Assembly: GCA_045642485.1 (NCBI GenBank) | Contig: JAZUIV010000002.1 | Location: forward strand, 12,295-76,294 | Direction of reading: 5' to 3' | Length of the DNA: 64,000 bases | Source of the DNA: Cacconaster sp045642485 | GTDB lineage: Bacteria > Bacteroidota > Bacteroidia > Bacteroidales > UBA932 | Shown: positions 16,119-24,045 of the stretch, one piece after another | Layout of the letters: each line of letters opens with the position of its first letter | Position numbering within the stretch: position 1 is the first letter of the stretch | The notes under the pieces: generated by a model | Databases searched by the model: none | Seen by the model: the letters and a program-made list of their open reading frames with translations, nothing else | Told to the model about the DNA's origin: nothing | Position numbers and translations under genes: made by a program

Positions 16119-17636
16119 TCAGAAAACAAGTTGTCGTATCCTTTTGAGGACGGTCCCCCTCTCTTTTGAAGTCATCCCGAATGAAAGCACGGAAATCACC
16201 AGAGACATTGTGCAGGCAACGGTAACCAAAACAAGTCGCAACCATCCTTGATCCATAGTAGCCTTGACCACACACCCTGCCGCGACGCTCAAAACCATCA
16301 CGAAGAGCACCGGAAGAATGGCTTTAAGTGCAAATCTCCAAGGGTCAATTCCGACAAGTTTCCATCCGAAATACAACTTGGCTGTTAAAGCAAGACAAGA
16401 CATCGCGATTGCAATAAAGAACACGGACTGCGGTTGGTGGGGCCCAAATTTCAGCAAAAAATATGATATAGGCAGCCCCGACATCTGGATGGACCCTACT
16501 ACAATCTGAAACCATTTGATATTTCCTGAAGCAGAAATCGCAGACTGCACCGGATAGTCAATATAATCAATCAGCGCTCCGACCAGCATCAATACCGCAA
16601 AGATTGCCGTATATTGGGGAACTTCCTTGAGCCATATTCCAAGCAGAAAATCTATCTCCAGAACAACCGGGACGGAAACAAGCAGCATCAGATAAGCGGA
16701 AAATTTGGAAGCTTGCCAGACAAGACGGGTCATTTCTCCATATTCGCCGTCGGAATATGATTTTATAATCTGGGGCTTGGAGGCAAGCATAAAATTCTCC
16801 TGAAGTTGGACAATTGCCCCGTAGACCTTGAACGCCATCCCTCTGGCCGCATTTACCGCAGGCCCGAAAAACATATTCAACAGAACATTAAGGCCGTGAA
16901 CCTTGAACACGGATGAAGCAGTACCTATCATCCACCAGCCGGAAAAAGAGAATATCTCTTTAAAATAGCCCGCATCCCAATGGAACTTATAGCGGCACTC
17001 GTTAAAATACATCAGGCAATAAGCCATATACAGCAGTGTCACAACCACCTGTATTCCAAGCATCAAAGCCGCATAAACCACCAGATGGTCAGCGCTGGAG
17101 CGCCCGAGCATAAGAGCTATCGCCAAGGCTCCCACCGCTTCAAAAACTCCAATATAAGCAAAAGCCTTCATCTTTTCACGAGCGACTACCATTCCCTGGT
17201 ATGGCAGCCTTATCACAACAAAGACAAAGGAAACAATGCTGAGGTGGAATACCCAATTGGCAGCATCCGACCGTCCCGCGAGCAACATCTTATTGTTAAG
17301 GAACCACAACCCCGCAGGCTCGCCCACAGCAATCACAAGAATGGCCAACGCGGCAAACATCTGCAAAAACATACAGAATGAATTCCTGAGCCCGATCTGC
17401 CGACCCTCCCCCATCTCTATCAGAAAAAAGCGCTGACAGGCGGAAGATAAAGTTCCGCCTATGAAAGTTGCCATAGCGACAAGCCCGCCGACAGCATTAT
17501 AAATTCCCAGATCCGTCTCACCCAACACATCAAGAACAACGCGCGAGGTATAAAGACTGATAAGCAGGACCACGCCCATGCGAAGATAAAGCATAAGCGT
17601 ATTTATTGCTATTCTATTTCTGTCGATTGCTGACAT
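16119..17636 (-). CDS. Polysaccharide flippase (Wzx/MATE-like, MOP superfamily)
   Basis: This 505-residue membrane protein has about 12-14 hydrophobic helices. The N-terminal block RIAINTLMLYLRMGVVLLI followed by SLYTSRVVLDVLGETDLGIY is the usual start of Bacteroidetes Wzx-type flippases. It would flip a lipid-linked glycan unit across the inner membrane. It is transcribed opposite to the rest of the glycan genes, from a promoter at 17650-17657 that lies back to back with the licD promoter. The 68 bases between it and the OCD gene hold nothing recognisable. Confidence 0.88.
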   Translation of the reverse strand: MSAIDRNRIAINTLMLYLRMGVVLLISLYTSRVVLDVLGETDLGIYNAVGGLVAMATFIGGTLSSACQRFFLIEMGEGRQIGLRNSFCMFLQMFAALAILVIAVGEPAGLWFLNNKMLLAGRSDAANWVFHLSIVSFVFVVIRLPYQGMVVAREKMKAFAYIGVFEAVGALAIALMLGRSSADHLVVYAALMLGIQVVVTLLYMAYCLMYFNECRYKFHWDAGYFKEIFSFSGWWMIGTASSVFKVHGLNVLLNMFFGPAVNAARGMAFKVYGAIVQLQENFMLASKPQIIKSYSDGEYGEMTRLVWQASKFSAYLMLLVSVPVVLEIDFLLGIWLKEVPQYTAIFAVLMLVGALIDYIDYPVQSAISASGNIKWFQIVVGSIQMSGLPISYFLLKFGPHQPQSVFFIAIAMSCLALTAKLYFGWKLVGIDPWRFALKAILPVLFVMVLSVAAGCVVKATMDQGWLRLVLVTVACTMSLVISVLSFGMTSKERGTVLKRIRQLVF

Positions 17637-17649
17637 AACGCTCCTAACG

Positions 17650-17657
17650 CAAAGATA
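17650..17657 (-). promoter_or_regulatory. -7 element for the flippase gene
   Basis: Minus-strand TATCTTTG matches TAnnTTTG exactly, 14 bases before the flippase ATG. It lies 22 bases from the divergent licD promoter element, so the two promoters may share regulation. Confidence 0.5.
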
Positions 17658-17679
17658 GCGTTTTTAAAATAAAGATTTT

Positions 17680-17687
17680 TAACTTTG
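17680..17687 (+). promoter_or_regulatory. -7 element for licD
   Basis: TAACTTTG matches TAnnTTTG exactly and ends 22 bases before the GTG start at 17710. Confidence 0.5.
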
Positions 17688-17709
17688 CACTGTTGGAGAT
17701 TCTATCAAA

Positions 17710-18519
17710 GTGGACAATTTGAACAGATACAATCCTCCCGAATCAATTTTACGGAAGGCTCAACTCAGGATGCTGGATATTCTGATAGAAGTTGACAGAA
17801 TTTGTCGGCAGGAAAAAATTGATTACTGGATGGATGCCGGAACGCTTTTGGGAGCCGTACGGCATCAGGGGTTTATTCCTTGGGACGATGATTTGGATAT
17901 ATGCATTCTCAAGAAGGATTACAAACGGTTCAAGAACGCTATGAATAAACATCTTTCAGATTGTTTCGTTTATCAGGATTGGACTACCGACCCCCACCAT
18001 TTTGAGATGTCTCCGAGAATTCGCGACAAGCATTCATTCATTGACATTCCCATCGAACGATTGCAGAAACATAAAGGGCTGTTCCTTGATGTCGTGCTGC
18101 TTGAGAGAATTCCCTCAATGGCAGTTCAGCACCTTGTTTACCTCATTTATGGCAGAGTGTCCAGAGAAATCCATAACTATGGAGATACGGCATATACATC
18201 AATTGCAAAAAGAGCTTTTGCCAAGACAGCAGCATATATCCTCTTTCCTTTCGTATGGACATTATTGGGAGCATTGAGAGCGTATGCCAGCATTGCAAAA
18301 TGCGATTTGATAGGACGTTATTATGCAGGATTTAAAAATCCGCGATATTTGAGCAATATTTTTCCCCTGACAGAAATCGCATTTGAAGGGCATCTGTTTT
18401 TTGCTCCGGGCAATTATGATTCATATCTCAAAGATATGTTTAATGATTATTCAAAATTACCTCCTGAAAATCAAAGAGGAGGACATACTTCTCATTTGGA
18501 GATATACCCTATTCCATAA
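17710..18519 (+). CDS. licD: LicD family phosphotransferase
   Basis: This 269-residue protein has the LicD core: LRMLDILIEVDRICRQEKI, YWMDAGTLLGAVRHQGFIPW and DDDLDICILKKDY (about 45-85). The nucleotidyltransferase-like DxD residues are present. LicD enzymes move phosphocholine, or a related aminoalcohol phosphate, from a CDP carrier to a surface glycan. The start is GTG, supported by the promoter 22 bases upstream and by absence of an ATG before the core. With the cytidylyltransferase fusion at 13261 it forms a likely activation-and-transfer pair. The gene is clearly AT-rich, suggesting acquisition with its neighbours. The transferred group is unknown. Confidence 0.85.
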   Translation: MDNLNRYNPPESILRKAQLRMLDILIEVDRICRQEKIDYWMDAGTLLGAVRHQGFIPWDDDLDICILKKDYKRFKNAMNKHLSDCFVYQDWTTDPHHFEMSPRIRDKHSFIDIPIERLQKHKGLFLDVVLLERIPSMAVQHLVYLIYGRVSREIHNYGDTAYTSIAKRAFAKTAAYILFPFVWTLLGALRAYASIAKCDLIGRYYAGFKNPRYLSNIFPLTEIAFEGHLFFAPGNYDSYLKDMFNDYSKLPPENQRGGHTSHLEIYPIP

Positions 18520-18531
18520 TATTCTGATTGA

Positions 18532-19545
18532 ATGAAAAAAATACTGATACTCGGCCCGGATTATTTTCATTTCATTTCAGCCGTTGACAACGCCTTCCGC
18601 GCTTTGGGTTGCCAGACCTACACATTACCCTATATGGACTTCTCCTTTTTGCAGAAGAGTATTATGAAAATTCGGTGCAAACCGATTAATGTCCGGGTTG
18701 AAAGGAGGCATAAGGAACACTATGCATTGAAAGTACGCGAAGCCTTCAAGAACAATGGCCGAATTGACTTGGTTTTCATTATGAATGGGGACTTTCTTGA
18801 TTCAAGGACACTCGATTATTTGTGTAATACCACCCACGTCGCAATCTGGCTCTTCGACAACATTTCAAAGATGCCGGGCATTATTGATAATCTCAGGCAT
18901 TGCGACCATATCTTCAGTTTTGACAAGAATGACATCAAGATTCTTGAAGATAACGGATTGAATTCTTCCTTTTTACCTCAAGCTTGTGATATGAAGACGT
19001 ATTTCCCTATTGCAGGCAACAAAAAAGACATTGACATTCTTTTCGTTGGGAACTTATATTTTTATCCCAACAGACAAAAAACAATACAAAAAATCATAGA
19101 AACCTTCCCCGACAAAAAAATCAAGGTAATCGGTGAATACAAGCCCTGGTACAAAGGTATCCTCAAGTGCCTGTTCAGAGAAAGGCGTGACATCTATACC
19201 AACCGCAATGTCTCTCCGGAAGAGGTCAACAAATATTATAGCAAATCCAGAATAGTGTTGAATATCCATCGGGAAGACCAAAAAGACGGGGCCAATCCAA
19301 GGCTCTTTGAAATCTGCGGTAGTGGTGCGTATCAAATATCTGATTCGAATCCGTACATCAAATCTATTTTCCCCCACAGAGAAATCGGGTTGTTTAAGAC
19401 GGACGATGAATTGATTGATGCTATTTCTGATGCCTTGGCTCACGATAAGTCAGCAAATGCACAAGCAGCACACGAGATTGTCGTTCAGCAACATAACTAC
19501 GAAAGCAGAATGAAGCAAGTCCTTCAATCCATCATCCCTTCGTAA
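18532..19545 (+). CDS. CgeB-like glycosyltransferase
   Basis: This 337-residue protein resembles the CgeB/glycosyltransferase group 1-2 family. It opens with MKKILILGPDYFHFISAVDN. In the second half come DIDILFVGNLYFYPNRQKTI, YYSKSRIVLNIHRED, GANPRLFEICGSGAYQISD and a C-terminal helix. These mark the nucleotide-sugar binding half of a GT-B fold. It starts 12 bases after licD and probably shares its transcript. The sugar transferred is unknown. Its ending RMKQVLQSIIPS is normal. Confidence 0.8.
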   Translation: MKKILILGPDYFHFISAVDNAFRALGCQTYTLPYMDFSFLQKSIMKIRCKPINVRVERRHKEHYALKVREAFKNNGRIDLVFIMNGDFLDSRTLDYLCNTTHVAIWLFDNISKMPGIIDNLRHCDHIFSFDKNDIKILEDNGLNSSFLPQACDMKTYFPIAGNKKDIDILFVGNLYFYPNRQKTIQKIIETFPDKKIKVIGEYKPWYKGILKCLFRERRDIYTNRNVSPEEVNKYYSKSRIVLNIHREDQKDGANPRLFEICGSGAYQISDSNPYIKSIFPHREIGLFKTDDELIDAISDALAHDKSANAQAAHEIVVQQHNYESRMKQVLQSIIPS

Positions 19546-19589
19546 TCCACCTCATAGAGAATGGGCCCGCCAGTTCGTAACATACTGAT

Positions 19590-20552
19590 TTATTTCCGGG
19601 CATCAAAGTGCGCATCAATGCGTAATCTTTCTGCAAGCAAAGCCTGGTAGTCGGCCTTCATCCGTTCGTCAAGGAAGGATGAATCAATGAAGTCACAAAA
19701 CGCAGGGTAGAGTCTGATGTATTTCTTCTTAAGGTTGGAGAATACCTTTGCCGGGATACCGCAGGTCTCGAAAGCTTTCTCGAAATCGGAATCCCTGAGT
19801 TTCCTTTTCTTTCCATTCAAAGTCAGCGCCAGTTCCTCATCATCCGCAGGATTGACTATGGCAACGTTAAGCATATCGTACGCCGGAGTCAGACGCACAT
19901 CACTGCCTGGCTGATATAGCGAAAAATTCTTCAGGTGCATATCGTTATTGCCGGTCAGCCAGGAAAAATACACCACCTCAAGGAAATCTGTCACGTCCAT
20001 TTGAGGACTAGTGGAATACTTCCTTACAGCCTTTGCATTCTGCTCGTATGAACTCTTGTATTTGTGCTCAGTCTGGCGCTCGGTGAGTTGGCACATATCC
20101 TCCATCGCAATCTTGTCTCCGTCTTTCGTGCGGTCAATCCTTCTGGTGATGTATCCGAGCGAACCATCCTTCATCCTTATCAGGGAATGGGGGACAATTT
20201 TGATCTTGGCGAGCCGGGCTAGATGCATTGTCAAATCCTCGTTTTCCGGAAGCAGTCTGAATTTTTCGGTCTGAGGCTTGAAAATGAAATCCCCCCAAAG
20301 ACCAACGATTGTAAGTTTCTTACTGTTACGATGTTTGTCCAGATGAAGAGACAACTTAGGCTGGACACCTGTCAGAGTTGTCTGCGAGTGAATGATCTGT
20401 TCAGCAAGCGCGTCCATTTCATCTCTTGAGTAGTCCAACGCCGGTGCCTCAGAAGTCCCGAAGAACTTCTTTGCGCACTCCCTGTGGAAATCGACTTCTC
20501 CCGGAGCCAATTCCTTATAGCAATACAGACATTTACTCATTGGATTCATCAT
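19590..20552 (-). CDS. HipT-like Ser/Thr kinase toxin (HipA C-terminal core with zinc-knuckle N-terminus)
   Basis: This 320-residue kinase comes from a split HipA (HipBST-type) module. The N-terminus has CxxC-N11-HxxC (residues 8-26, CLYCYKEL...HREC), a likely zinc knuckle. The glycine-rich loop reads TLTGVQPKLSL (59-69), so the phospho-acceptor pattern is TxT and not the SxS described for some HipT proteins. Catalytic and metal sites are NNDMHLKN and PAYDML. HipA-type kinases inactivate aminoacyl-tRNA synthetases by phosphorylation; the target here is unknown. It overlaps the HipS gene by 20 bases (8 bases if it starts at the internal ATG at 20540). The kinase core looks intact. Confidence 0.85.
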   Translation of the reverse strand: MMNPMSKCLYCYKELAPGEVDFHRECAKKFFGTSEAPALDYSRDEMDALAEQIIHSQTTLTGVQPKLSLHLDKHRNSKKLTIVGLWGDFIFKPQTEKFRLLPENEDLTMHLARLAKIKIVPHSLIRMKDGSLGYITRRIDRTKDGDKIAMEDMCQLTERQTEHKYKSSYEQNAKAVRKYSTSPQMDVTDFLEVVYFSWLTGNNDMHLKNFSLYQPGSDVRLTPAYDMLNVAIVNPADDEELALTLNGKKRKLRDSDFEKAFETCGIPAKVFSNLKKKYIRLYPAFCDFIDSSFLDERMKADYQALLAERLRIDAHFDARK

Positions 20553-20868
20553 TCAGTGGTTCAACACTCACTGCTCCGATACAGTCCTTACAACAAAGCA
20601 GAAGCAGCGCATAGCGGTCCAGTTCGCTGATATCCGTGTTTCTGAGCGCCACATCCAGCAACCAGCCCTCCGGAATCAACCCATCAAAGAAAGGAAAAAG
20701 AACAGGTGACTTGTACGGCTTGTCGCTGAGCGGCAAAGTAAGGCTGACGGCAGCAGGTGAGTCAGAGGCCAGGTATTCCGCAGCATATTGGAATTCGTAG
20801 CCTTCATCTGTCTCCTTCAGCAGACCGGCTCTCTTGTTCTTGTATTTGACCAATGCCGCTTTCATCAC
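20533..20868 (-). CDS. HipS-like small subunit (HipA N-terminal domain)
   Basis: This 111-residue protein is the free-standing HipA N-terminal subdomain: GLLKETDEGYEFQYAAEYLA, then PYKSPVLFPFFDGLIPEGW. The Trp right after the PEG motif (residue 69) is notable, because an inserted tryptophan of HipS is reported to block the HipT active site in the E. coli O127 system. In HipBST modules HipS acts as antitoxin. It overlaps the hipB gene by four bases (ATGA) and the hipT gene, so the three are translationally coupled. Confidence 0.82.
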   Translation of the reverse strand: MMKAALVKYKNKRAGLLKETDEGYEFQYAAEYLASDSPAAVSLTLPLSDKPYKSPVLFPFFDGLIPEGWLLDVALRNTDISELDRYALLLLCCKDCIGAVSVEPLNDESNE

Positions 20869-21074
20869 TCGCCACCTTTCTTCTGCGGTACCAATTCATA
20901 GTCGAACAGAGCGAACACCTGAGCCACCTTGTCCATACGGACGGTTGCTTTTCCTTGTTCCAGCTCCCTTACGAAGTTCAGCCCTACGCCGGACTTCATC
21001 GCCAGGTCAACTTGGGTCATCCCATTCTCCTTTCGAAGCACCTTCAGTTTTGCCGCTATTAAATTTGTCGCCAT
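20865..21074 (-). CDS. HipB-like XRE-family antitoxin/repressor
   Basis: This 69-residue protein is essentially one helix-turn-helix: LKVLRKENGMTQVDLAMKSG (helices 1-2), VGLNFVRELEQGKATVRMDK (recognition helix and after), then a short tail ending PQKKGGE. It should bind the palindromes 45-103 bases upstream of its start and repress the operon. It is first of three overlapping genes. Small size and the XRE fold match HipB. Confidence 0.85.
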   Translation of the reverse strand: MATNLIAAKLKVLRKENGMTQVDLAMKSGVGLNFVRELEQGKATVRMDKVAQVFALFDYELVPQKKGGE

Positions 21075-21093
21075 AATTACATCCTTTCGGCTG

Positions 21094-21101
21094 CAAAGAT
21101 A
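21094..21101 (-). promoter_or_regulatory. -7 element of the hipBST operon
   Basis: Minus-strand TATCTTTG matches TAnnTTTG exactly and lies 19 bases before the hipB ATG. One 18-bp operator (21119-21136) covers the region just upstream, where a repressor would block polymerase. Confidence 0.5.
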
Positions 21102-21118
21102 TAAAAGTTTTTTTGAAA

Positions 21119-21177
21119 TACATTCGCTCAGATGTAAAAATATATCACGAAGAGATAATTACATTCGATAGAATGTA
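21119..21177. promoter_or_regulatory. Pair of palindromic operators upstream of hipB
   Basis: TACATTCGATAGAATGTA (21160-21177) is a perfect inverted repeat with 7-base arms and a 4-base spacer. TACATTCGCTCAGATGTA (21119-21136) has the same left arm and a right arm with two changes. The centres are 41 bases apart, about four helical turns. A further half-site, TACATCC, lies at the hipB start codon. The layout fits cooperative autorepression by HipB, alone or with HipS/HipT. Confidence 0.6.
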
Positions 21178-21294
21178 GCGGCACTATAACGGCACTACTA
21201 AAATGATTGATTTTCGGTTCATCCAAAATCAGACAAAGTAATTATTAGTAACTTGCAAGTACACTGATTTTTTATCAAAAACTGTTATAAACTT

Positions 21295-22239
21295 ATGATA
21301 GTTCTATTTCTGAAGGATGGCTTTGGCAATCAACTTTTTGAGTATGCTTTCGTGAGGAAACTCTCTTTGTTGTGTAAAGACAGGATTGTCATCAATCGAA
21401 TATATTTCAAACGGAAAAAGGACCGTACGTGTCAACTTGAAAAACTCGTTCTGAATGATAATGTAACATTCTCAACCGGCTTTGTCTCTTTTCTTCTTCT
21501 CCTGCTTCTTGAATTCAGGATTTTTCTTTCCCTCGGATTCAGGTTCTATCGTATTCATACCGACAGAGAATTTTTCAATAAATCATTTTGTGGCGCCACT
21601 AATATATTTTCCCGATGCCAGCGATTTGGGGTTTACTTGAGCACGGATCCATTTGCATTTTTTGATAACATAAGACCATCCTCCAGAAAAATCAAACTTG
21701 TGTTCGGTAACTTTGAAAACGCATCATTCTTCAAAGATTGTTTTAATGAACTGAGGGATGAACTCAAACTGAAAACGCCTGTTGATATATCAACCCACCT
21801 GGATACATCGGCTTGTAATGTTGCCGTACATATAAGAAGAGGCGATTATATGTCTCCTCAATGGAAAAGTTTGAATGTATGCACCAAGTCTTATTATGTC
21901 CAGGCTATGAGGACAATCCGTAAAATGTTCCCCGATGCCGTATTCAATATCTTCTCCAACACCTCTGAAGATTTGGAATGGATAAAAGAAAACTATCAGC
22001 TGGAGGATGAAGGGTGCGTAAAATATATGAACACCGGATTGGATGATGTCAGTGATTTTTTCATAATGTCCGCTTGCCGTCATTTCATTATCGCAAACAG
22101 TACTTACAGTTGGTGGGCAGCTTATTTATCACGCAGTAAGGGCAAAGTTGTCATTGCTCCGGATATCTGGTCGATAGGCAGCCCTCAGAGCGAAGGCCTT
22201 TACCTGCCTGAATTTATAAGACTGAAAATACAGAACTGA
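21295..22239 (+). CDS. GT11 alpha-1,2-fucosyltransferase-like protein
   Basis: This 314-residue protein has the GT11 marks: GFGNQLFEYAFVRKL at the N-terminus, the donor-site motif VAVHIRRGDYMS (about 177-188), then FNIFSNTSEDLEWIKENY and FFIMSACRHFIIANSTYSWW with AAYLS near the end. GT11 enzymes add fucose in alpha-1,2 linkage to galactose, as in H-type antigens. It is very AT-rich and sits beside a GT10 fucosyltransferase that faces it, so the two could build a Lewis- or H-like fucosylated glycan. The gene lies 220 bases beyond the hipB start. That gap holds the HipB operators and otherwise nothing I recognise. Confidence 0.85.
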   Translation: MIVLFLKDGFGNQLFEYAFVRKLSLLCKDRIVINRIYFKRKKDRTCQLEKLVLNDNVTFSTGFVSFLLLLLLEFRIFLSLGFRFYRIHTDREFFNKSFCGATNIFSRCQRFGVYLSTDPFAFFDNIRPSSRKIKLVFGNFENASFFKDCFNELRDELKLKTPVDISTHLDTSACNVAVHIRRGDYMSPQWKSLNVCTKSYYVQAMRTIRKMFPDAVFNIFSNTSEDLEWIKENYQLEDEGCVKYMNTGLDDVSDFFIMSACRHFIIANSTYSWWAAYLSRSKGKVVIAPDIWSIGSPQSEGLYLPEFIRLKIQN

Positions 22240-22246
22240 CCAGCGA

Positions 22247-23263
22247 TTATCTCTTAATCATCCTGTCAATCTTCCAGAAGAGCCAGTTTCTTCGCCTCCA
22301 CTTCCAGAGAGTATTCTTATAGACGGTTTCTGCAATCCCTCTTGGTGACATTCTATATGAGTGTTCACGAATCAGGGCAAGATTGATATATCGCCGCCCC
22401 CAGTAGAAACGATTGAATCGGGTGGCTTCAGATGGATTCTGATCAAATATATGATAGAGGTAACAACGGAGCCTCTCTATCATTTCGTCCCGTGAAGAGG
22501 TTTCAGGTAGGAATATCGGCGCATTTAAGACTTCCAGGCAGGCGGCATCGTCATTGTCAAGCTCCCTTACTCGCTCAACAACTTTCTCCCAGGATTCGAA
22601 AGAGTGACAATTGATGAATGAATTCTCGTTGAAAGTCTGCCCGATTAAAGGATCCCCCCAATAAATCGGGACTGTCCTTGCCGCAAAAGCTTCAAGTATT
22701 TTTTCAGTGGAATAACCAGGTTGTGAGCAGTTCTCAAATGCAATGGCGAACTTGTGTTTTTTCTGGAACTCAAGTTTGTCAGAAACAGGTCCTCCAACGT
22801 TGTTCCGATATCTTCCGCCCGATGATACCTGTTTATATTCAGACAGTTTATCAAAAATGACATCGCGTTCGGGAGATGCGTTGTTGTTGGATACAACAAA
22901 ACTGCAAAAATCAGTCTTTGAAGATAAATCAACGAGTTTTTTCCTGTTTGAGATTTCCTTATACGAATTTTCATATAGGAGATAGATAGGAAACCTGAAA
23001 TAGCGGTCGCCAAATACAATGTGGTCGAAACCTATGGCATAATCGCATAAGTTGAAATCCGGCGATTGATTCTCTCCCGTATAGTATATTTTTACGCAAT
23101 CATATTTCAAATGTTCCTGCCCGAAGACCGAAAAGAAGATATAATCCGGCTTATCTGACAGAACCACATCAAATTTATCATTCAGAATCTTATAGAACAG
23201 GGACTCCTCCGGAATAAAATTATCCCAGAAGTCAACGAATCTTATTCTAATCTGCTTCCTCAT
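22247..23263 (-). CDS. GT10 alpha-1,3/1,4-fucosyltransferase-like protein
   Basis: This 338-residue protein has the GT10 donor-binding block: HKFAIAFENCSQPGYSTEKI, then LEAFAARTVPIYWGDP (about 171-207). Family GT10 adds fucose in alpha-1,3 or alpha-1,4 linkage to GlcNAc or glucose. The N-terminal acceptor half starts IRIRFVDFWDNFIPEESLFY. Its C-terminus is basic and aromatic (NTLWKWRRRNWLFWKIDRMIKR region), which may help peripheral membrane binding. ATG at 23263 is preferred to a TTG nine bases upstream that overlaps the previous gene. It follows the GT2 gene (minus strand) by one base and converges with GT11. Confidence 0.88.
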   Translation of the reverse strand: MRKQIRIRFVDFWDNFIPEESLFYKILNDKFDVVLSDKPDYIFFSVFGQEHLKYDCVKIYYTGENQSPDFNLCDYAIGFDHIVFGDRYFRFPIYLLYENSYKEISNRKKLVDLSSKTDFCSFVVSNNNASPERDVIFDKLSEYKQVSSGGRYRNNVGGPVSDKLEFQKKHKFAIAFENCSQPGYSTEKILEAFAARTVPIYWGDPLIGQTFNENSFINCHSFESWEKVVERVRELDNDDAACLEVLNAPIFLPETSSRDEMIERLRCYLYHIFDQNPSEATRFNRFYWGRRYINLALIREHSYRMSPRGIAETVYKNTLWKWRRRNWLFWKIDRMIKR

Positions 23264-23264
23264 A

Positions 23265-24044
23265 CTATCCAAAAATCAAATCCTTCACCGCCATTCCATA
23301 GCCTTTCTTCAACAGGAGCAGATTCAATGCGCATCTGTACTGAGAATAGCAGTCATTTAGTTTTGCAAAGCGAATTATTGATTTTATTGAGTTCAGGCGG
23401 GCAAAGGCGCGCCTGCGATTTTTCCTCCTGCTGACAGATTCATCGTGCAGGACATAGTGATACAAAGGTTTGTGTATCTGTGCCATTCTGTCGGAAGAAA
23501 GGACACAACAGGCCAAAAAACAGGTATCCTCAGCACTCGAGTTTTTAGGGAAACGCAGCCCCTTGGCATCAAGCATTGCTTTCTTATAGACAAAAGTCGT
23601 GAAATACGAGACAAAATGCTTCAAAAAATGCGATTTGTCATATACATCGGCATTCCGTTTCACCTCTTCACCTATTCTTATGTCACAGCAGGCCAAATCC
23701 GCACCGGCAGCAATTGCCTCATTATACAGTTCCTCGCAATATGTCGGCTCCACATAATCATCACTATCCACGAACGCCACATACTCCCCTTTCGCCAATT
23801 CAATACCCACATTTCTTGCAGCACCCGGGCCGCTGTTCTTCGGAGTCTCAGCACAAACAAACGATTTCCTGCCGGAATATCCTGAAATAAACGAGCGCAC
23901 TTTGTCCATACTGTCATCCGTCCCGTGATCATCGACCAGAATGACCTCCATCTCATCCATAGTTTGGGAGGAGAGAGAGCCCAGGCATCGGGCAATGAAC
24001 CCGCTCGAATTAAAAACCGGAACTATTATGGATATCCTGCACAT
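23265..24044 (-). CDS. GT2 family glycosyltransferase
   Basis: This 259-residue GT-A enzyme starts CRISIIVPVFNSSGFIARCL. It has VILVDDHGTDDSMDKV, GPGAARNVGIELAKGEYVAF and the DxD-type VDSDDYVEP (about 94-102). The length is short but normal for GT2 enzymes in capsule loci. It lies one base after the acyltransferase gene and one base before the GT10 gene on the minus strand, so the three are likely co-transcribed. The sugar is unknown. Confidence 0.88.
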   Translation of the reverse strand: MCRISIIVPVFNSSGFIARCLGSLSSQTMDEMEVILVDDHGTDDSMDKVRSFISGYSGRKSFVCAETPKNSGPGAARNVGIELAKGEYVAFVDSDDYVEPTYCEELYNEAIAAGADLACCDIRIGEEVKRNADVYDKSHFLKHFVSYFTTFVYKKAMLDAKGLRFPKNSSAEDTCFLACCVLSSDRMAQIHKPLYHYVLHDESVSRRKNRRRAFARLNSIKSIIRFAKLNDCYSQYRCALNLLLLKKGYGMAVKDLIFG

Positions 24045-24045
24045 A

